Source: Symsagittifera roscoffensis (lineage: Eukaryota > Xenacoelomorpha > Acoela > Convolutidae). From it: a stretch of 64,000 nt of DNA. The notes under the pieces are model-generated. The model saw only the letters and a program-made list of their open reading frames with translations. It did no database searches and was not told the origin of the DNA. Shown here in pieces: positions 61,202 through 64,000 of the stretch. A program made the translations under genes and the position numbers. The stretch lies in the NCBI RefSeq assembly GCF_963678635.1, contig NC_087065.1:29886252-29950251 (forward strand). The letters run 5' to 3'. How positions within the stretch are numbered: the first letter of the stretch is position 1; each line of letters begins with the position of its first letter.

Positions 61202-61730
61202 ATCTTTTACACAAAACAGTTCAATTCTTTAAATCAGATCAGTGGCAAATTTACTACAAAGCCTATCCTCCCTCAGCATTGTTTCTCGAAACACAAGATG
61301 CAACGGTCTTCCTTCTAAATACTTTTTTGCCTCAAATTTTGAGTTTGAATGCGAGATAATTTATTCTTTGTAAAGTTAGCGAATACGAGTGCACTAACTA
61401 TGACGATGAAAAATTGTGCAGGTCTTAGATAGCCCTACTCATCGTTTTTCTGAAACAGTTTCACTCAACACTCTTTTATTTCGAAAACGTGTTACATTAT
61501 GCATAACATAATTTAGGTATATTGTCAATATAGTTTTGTTAGCCCATCATAGTATTTGACCTGACACTATTCATGGTGTTTTTGTTGTGAATGGCACCTT
61601 AGAGAAACATGTTTTATCGAGACTGTCACGCGCTAACTCTGGCCGTTTTGTTACAATCCAAAACTTTAGTTAGTTAGAATGAAATCTGAAATGAAGGCGG
61701 GAGAGGTTTCCATGCTTGGGTTTTTCTTGG
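61202..61730. other. Downstream of the polycystin-like gene, nothing recognised
   Basis: AT-rich; presumably 3' UTR and intergenic DNA. Confidence 0.5.
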
Positions 61731-61734
61731 TCTA

Positions 61735-61805
61735 GGACAACAGGGGCCGGCGGGACTTCGAGCCGGAAGGACTTAATACCGAAGTTTAAACTTTTTAAGC
61801 CACCT
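61735..61805 (-). other. Weak tRNA-like sequence
   Basis: The minus strand has GAGGTGGCTTAAAAAGTT and, further on, CCGGCTCGAAGTCCCGCCGG. The second is close to a B box. The A box is poor, so this is a low-confidence SINE remnant. Confidence 0.25.
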
Positions 61806-62019
61806 CAAAACGCAATTTCCTCCCCTTTAAAAAATAGTTTTTAAAATTTCAGGCAAGCTTAGTCCATATTAAGCGGTATTCATCTCTTTTAAAATGGTAT
61901 CAATCAGTTACAAAAGCCGGAGTTTGAAATGCAAAATTTATGCACATGAAAAACATCTTCAACAATGTTTTTTTATTTTTTATCCTTCCATTACGAGGCC
62001 AAACTGTGCACTCTCTGCA

Positions 62020-62372
62020 TTGAAAGCGGAATCTGCAACAGGCCAAAATCAGATTTGTCGCGGAATCCGCAACACTGCTACTTTTTTTGATCTTCTATGC
62101 TGTTTTGGATTCCACAAACAATTACCTAAATCATTGCACCGCTCAAAATCGCTCCGAAAATAGACGAATTTGCGGAATACGCAACTGTATTTGCAGAAGC
62201 CAGAGCAGTTTGAAATCCACAAACAAATGATAAAACATTTGTATCGTTAAATTGAGCTGTTGCGGAATCCGCAACTGTAAGTGGAATCTGCCAATTGTAA
62301 AGGGAATCCGCAAATTGTAAGTGGAATCCGCAAATTGTAGGTGGAATCCGCATTTTGTTTGCGGATTCCATT
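62020..62372. repeat. Cluster of GGAATCCGC(A) repeats with terminal hairpin
   Basis: At least nine copies of GCGGAATCCGCAA or close variants. From 62,262 they form a tandem array with a period near 19 bp (GGAATCCGCAAATTGTAAGT). The last copy, GGAATCCGCATTTTG, is followed by TTTGCGGATTCC, giving a 12-bp-stem hairpin. Confidence 0.8.
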
Positions 62373-62762
62373 TACATATATGTTTATATGTGGTAACGTT
62401 TTAATTTGTAAGTTTTATTTACTAGGTGTTCACCAACAAGTCCAATCTAACTTACAAGATAATCTACAAGATAATTTACTTTCTTTGAGCAAATTACACC
62501 AAAGAGATAGTTTACTCTTTATGAGCAACTTTGACGGGCCAGCTTAATTTTCAGACCATAACACAAACTGCATACAGTAAAAAGAATACGGCAAATTACG
62601 GTTAATATAAAGAGATCAAATAACAACAAACAGTCATAACAAAACAGTCTTGACAACAAACAGTAGAAACAGTTCAAGTTGTTCATTCCAAGTCAAAAAA
62701 AAATCCTGGGCGGACTCGGCCATGTTATGTCTAAATACTTCTCGGTAGTTATCCTCGACGGC
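62373..62762. other. No gene recognised
   Basis: AT-rich with local short repeats (ACAAGATAATCTACAAGATA). Confidence 0.5.
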
Positions 62763-63146
62763 TTATCTACCACGGCATGCACGTATATGGCATCGGATTG
62801 TGCTCATGAGGAAACCTCTGTGTTCGTTGAACTTAAGAGATTTGATCAGAGTGTCTAGCTCACGTTCGTTTTTTTGCTGGTAACAAATCGCATTTTCTCC
62901 CAGCACAGAATCCCAAGATTGATGGCATCCAAAAAAATCTGAGGTTATACTGCCCAACAATTTAGCAGCAGACTGTGTGGATGATAAACCAATGGCCTTT
63001 CTTGTTACTGGTGTAGCTGGAACCAATATGAAAGTTTGTCCTGTTTTTTTCTTCATCAAGCCTACGCATCTTTTTATTGCCGAAAATGTCGCGAAAACTT
63101 GGCTAATTGGGTGAGTAATATCACTCAGATCGCAGCTTAAATCGTT
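62763..63146 (-). CDS. Unidentified minus-strand coding segment
   Basis: An open frame of 127 codons from an AG acceptor (CGTTTTAG at 63,147) to a TAA stop. It encodes DLSDITHPISQVFATFSAIK, LGSITSDFFGCHQSWDSVLG and a basic Cys/His end. I do not recognise it. It may be the last exon of a gene or transposon entering from the right. Confidence 0.4.
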   Translation of the reverse strand, partial: NDLSCDLSDITHPISQVFATFSAIKRCVGLMKKKTGQTFILVPATPVTRKAIGLSSTQSAAKLLGSITSDFFGCHQSWDSVLGENAICYQQKNERELDTLIKSLKFNEHRGFLMSTIRCHIRACRGR

Positions 63147-63259
63147 CTAAAACGAAGCACAAGGGAATTAAAGAATAAATCATATTTGTTTTTGGAAAAA
63201 CAACGAAAAAGAAATCATATTTGTTTTTGAAAAAACAACGAAATTGAAACAAGCAGCTA

Positions 63260-63427
63260 CTACAAAAAATCTTCTTCAGCAAGGTCCGCCAAATCAAAAG
63301 GCATTCTCAGGGTGACATCCGCATTTTCGATGGATTTCATTCCAGCAAATGCTCGTTTCTTTGAATAATCGAATTTCAAATAATCAACACGAAACTTTTC
63401 TCCGGCGCGCAAGATATTCGATCCTAG
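63260..63427 (-). CDS. Unidentified minus-strand coding segment
   Basis: From the acceptor TTTTAG at 63,428 to a TAG stop at 63,260: LGSNILRAGEKFRVDYLKFD and later DVTLRMPFDLADLAEEDFL. The amino-acid content looks protein-like. An upstream 20-codon stretch (63,482-63,541, DVLKIYNVFADATDSYFLS) ends in a GT donor in matching phase. I do not recognise the family. Confidence 0.4.
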   Translation of the reverse strand, partial: LGSNILRAGEKFRVDYLKFDYSKKRAFAGMKSIENADVTLRMPFDLADLAEEDFL

Positions 63428-63620
63428 CTAAAATCACAAATTGGAATACAGTGTACAAATAGAATACGGTAAATTAAATACCGATAAAAAATAAGAATCA
63501 GTTGCATCAGCAAATACATTATAAATTTTCAGGACATCAGATGTAAACGACCATCATACAGAATATAAGGATAGTTGGATGTGATTAATTAGTAGATAAA
63601 ATACACATTTGATTAGTTAC

Positions 63621-64000
63621 ATGATAATTTCATCTGTATTACACCGTTGATGCATGGAGCAAACTTCAAGGGGATGTAATTTTCTGACAAATCAAAATAA
63701 TCAAGGCGACTAAAAATAACTTCCTGCGATTTTTGCTCCTTGGTTGTTTTTTTCTGGCTTCGGCTCTGAGGGTTTTTATTCGGGTCTAGATTTCTCAGCA
63801 TCCTTAATCAAGAATTTTATGAAATCGTCTGGCAGTGATTCTCCGGCGACTCATTTCCTTAACTTGCCTTGTGACTCGTTTCTCAACTCGGAGTACCTGC
63901 GTATAAACTGCCACTGCATGATGGTCCATACCCCGCAGTATCCTGAGGTTTGTCGACCAAACGAACGGTTCACTGGGACACGAAAGGGTCGTTGATGATG
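63621..64000 (-). CDS. Unidentified minus-strand coding remnants at the window edge
   Basis: Minus-strand readable text includes FSRLDYFDLSENYIPLKFAP (about 63,645-63,705) and TSGYCGVWTIMQWQFIRRYS (about 63,880-63,940) in different frames. The second resembles the D/G-x-C-G-V block of Ulp1/SENP-type cysteine proteases, with Tyr in place of Asp; this is a weak similarity. The gene continues beyond the window. Confidence 0.3.

Larger units (their letters stand above)
57938..59140 (+). mobile_element. Helentron-like element, family 1, split by a later insertion
   Basis: The 5' part 57,938-58,134 (GTTCCGACTTTCGTAACGAA to GGGGACTTAAAG) and the 3' part 58,845-59,140 (ATTGCCATGTTGGCCAATT to CAGTTTTGTT) are collinear with the consensus. 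They are separated by about 710 bp of foreign sequence. Confidence 0.72.

Noticed and set aside
62262-62372. CRISPR-like regularly spaced repeats
   Set aside because: Spacers are too short (about 9-10 bp) and similar to each other, and the context is eukaryotic; it is a minisatellite.

Overview
The window is metazoan nuclear DNA: AT-rich, intron-containing and crowded with transposable elements of several classes. Its backbone is one host gene on the + strand, a polycystin-1-like (PKD1 family) receptor/channel. I can assemble it from 26 small exons between 10,477 and 61,201. GT-AG borders and codon phases agree at every junction, with one candidate exon (33,233-33,301) less certain. The exons run from the segment just after the GPS cleavage site, through TM1, the PLAT domain, the later membrane segments and a short extracellular polycystin (TOP) region, to a serine/arginine-rich cytosolic tail with a coiled coil and a stop codon. 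The exons encoding the large ectodomain must lie upstream of the window. The organism cannot be named from sequence; an invertebrate is likely from the repeat content.

Region by region. 1-10.4 kb is repeat DNA: a 1.07-kb segment present twice, several copies of a roughly 0.5-kb element with Helentron/HINE architecture, a 262-bp TIR MITE, and a degenerate 4.1-kb non-LTR retrotransposon (PHD finger, APE endonuclease, RT, RNase H). 10.4-15.7 kb carries exons 1-3 separated by an intron holding rolling-circle-type elements, a G/A-skewed minisatellite and a 1.3-kb CATC-type array. 15.9-27.2 kb, inside the intron that splits the PLAT domain, is a rearranged Ty3/gypsy-like array (three gag copies, two RNase H copies, one integrase). 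Its 3' LTR is split by a Penelope-like element with an 11-bp target duplication. 27.5-36.1 kb is the exon-dense core, with a foldback element, a tRNA-derived SINE, a LINE-type fragment with a PD-(D/E)XK-like nuclease region, and more Helentron-like copies. 36.3-52.5 kb is a single 16.2-kb LTR retroelement with matching 378-bp LTRs and a 4-bp target duplication. It has gag, protease, RT, RNase H, integrase and an envelope-like gene, all broken, plus two extra small ORFs. 53.9-61.2 kb holds the last host exons and a cluster of Helentron-like copies, some joined head to tail. 61.2-64 kb has a GGAATCCGC repeat cluster and fragments of an unidentified minus-strand gene.

The two observations I rate highest are: (i) the family of short elements whose 5' end is GTTCCGACT and whose inverted AGTCGGAAC lies just inside a 3' hairpin that is followed by a fixed tail ending CTTGTT, as described for Helentrons/HINEs, with head-to-tail copies and at least two subfamilies differing in the hairpin; and (ii) the unusually long env-bearing LTR element with accessory ORFs inside a host gene intron.
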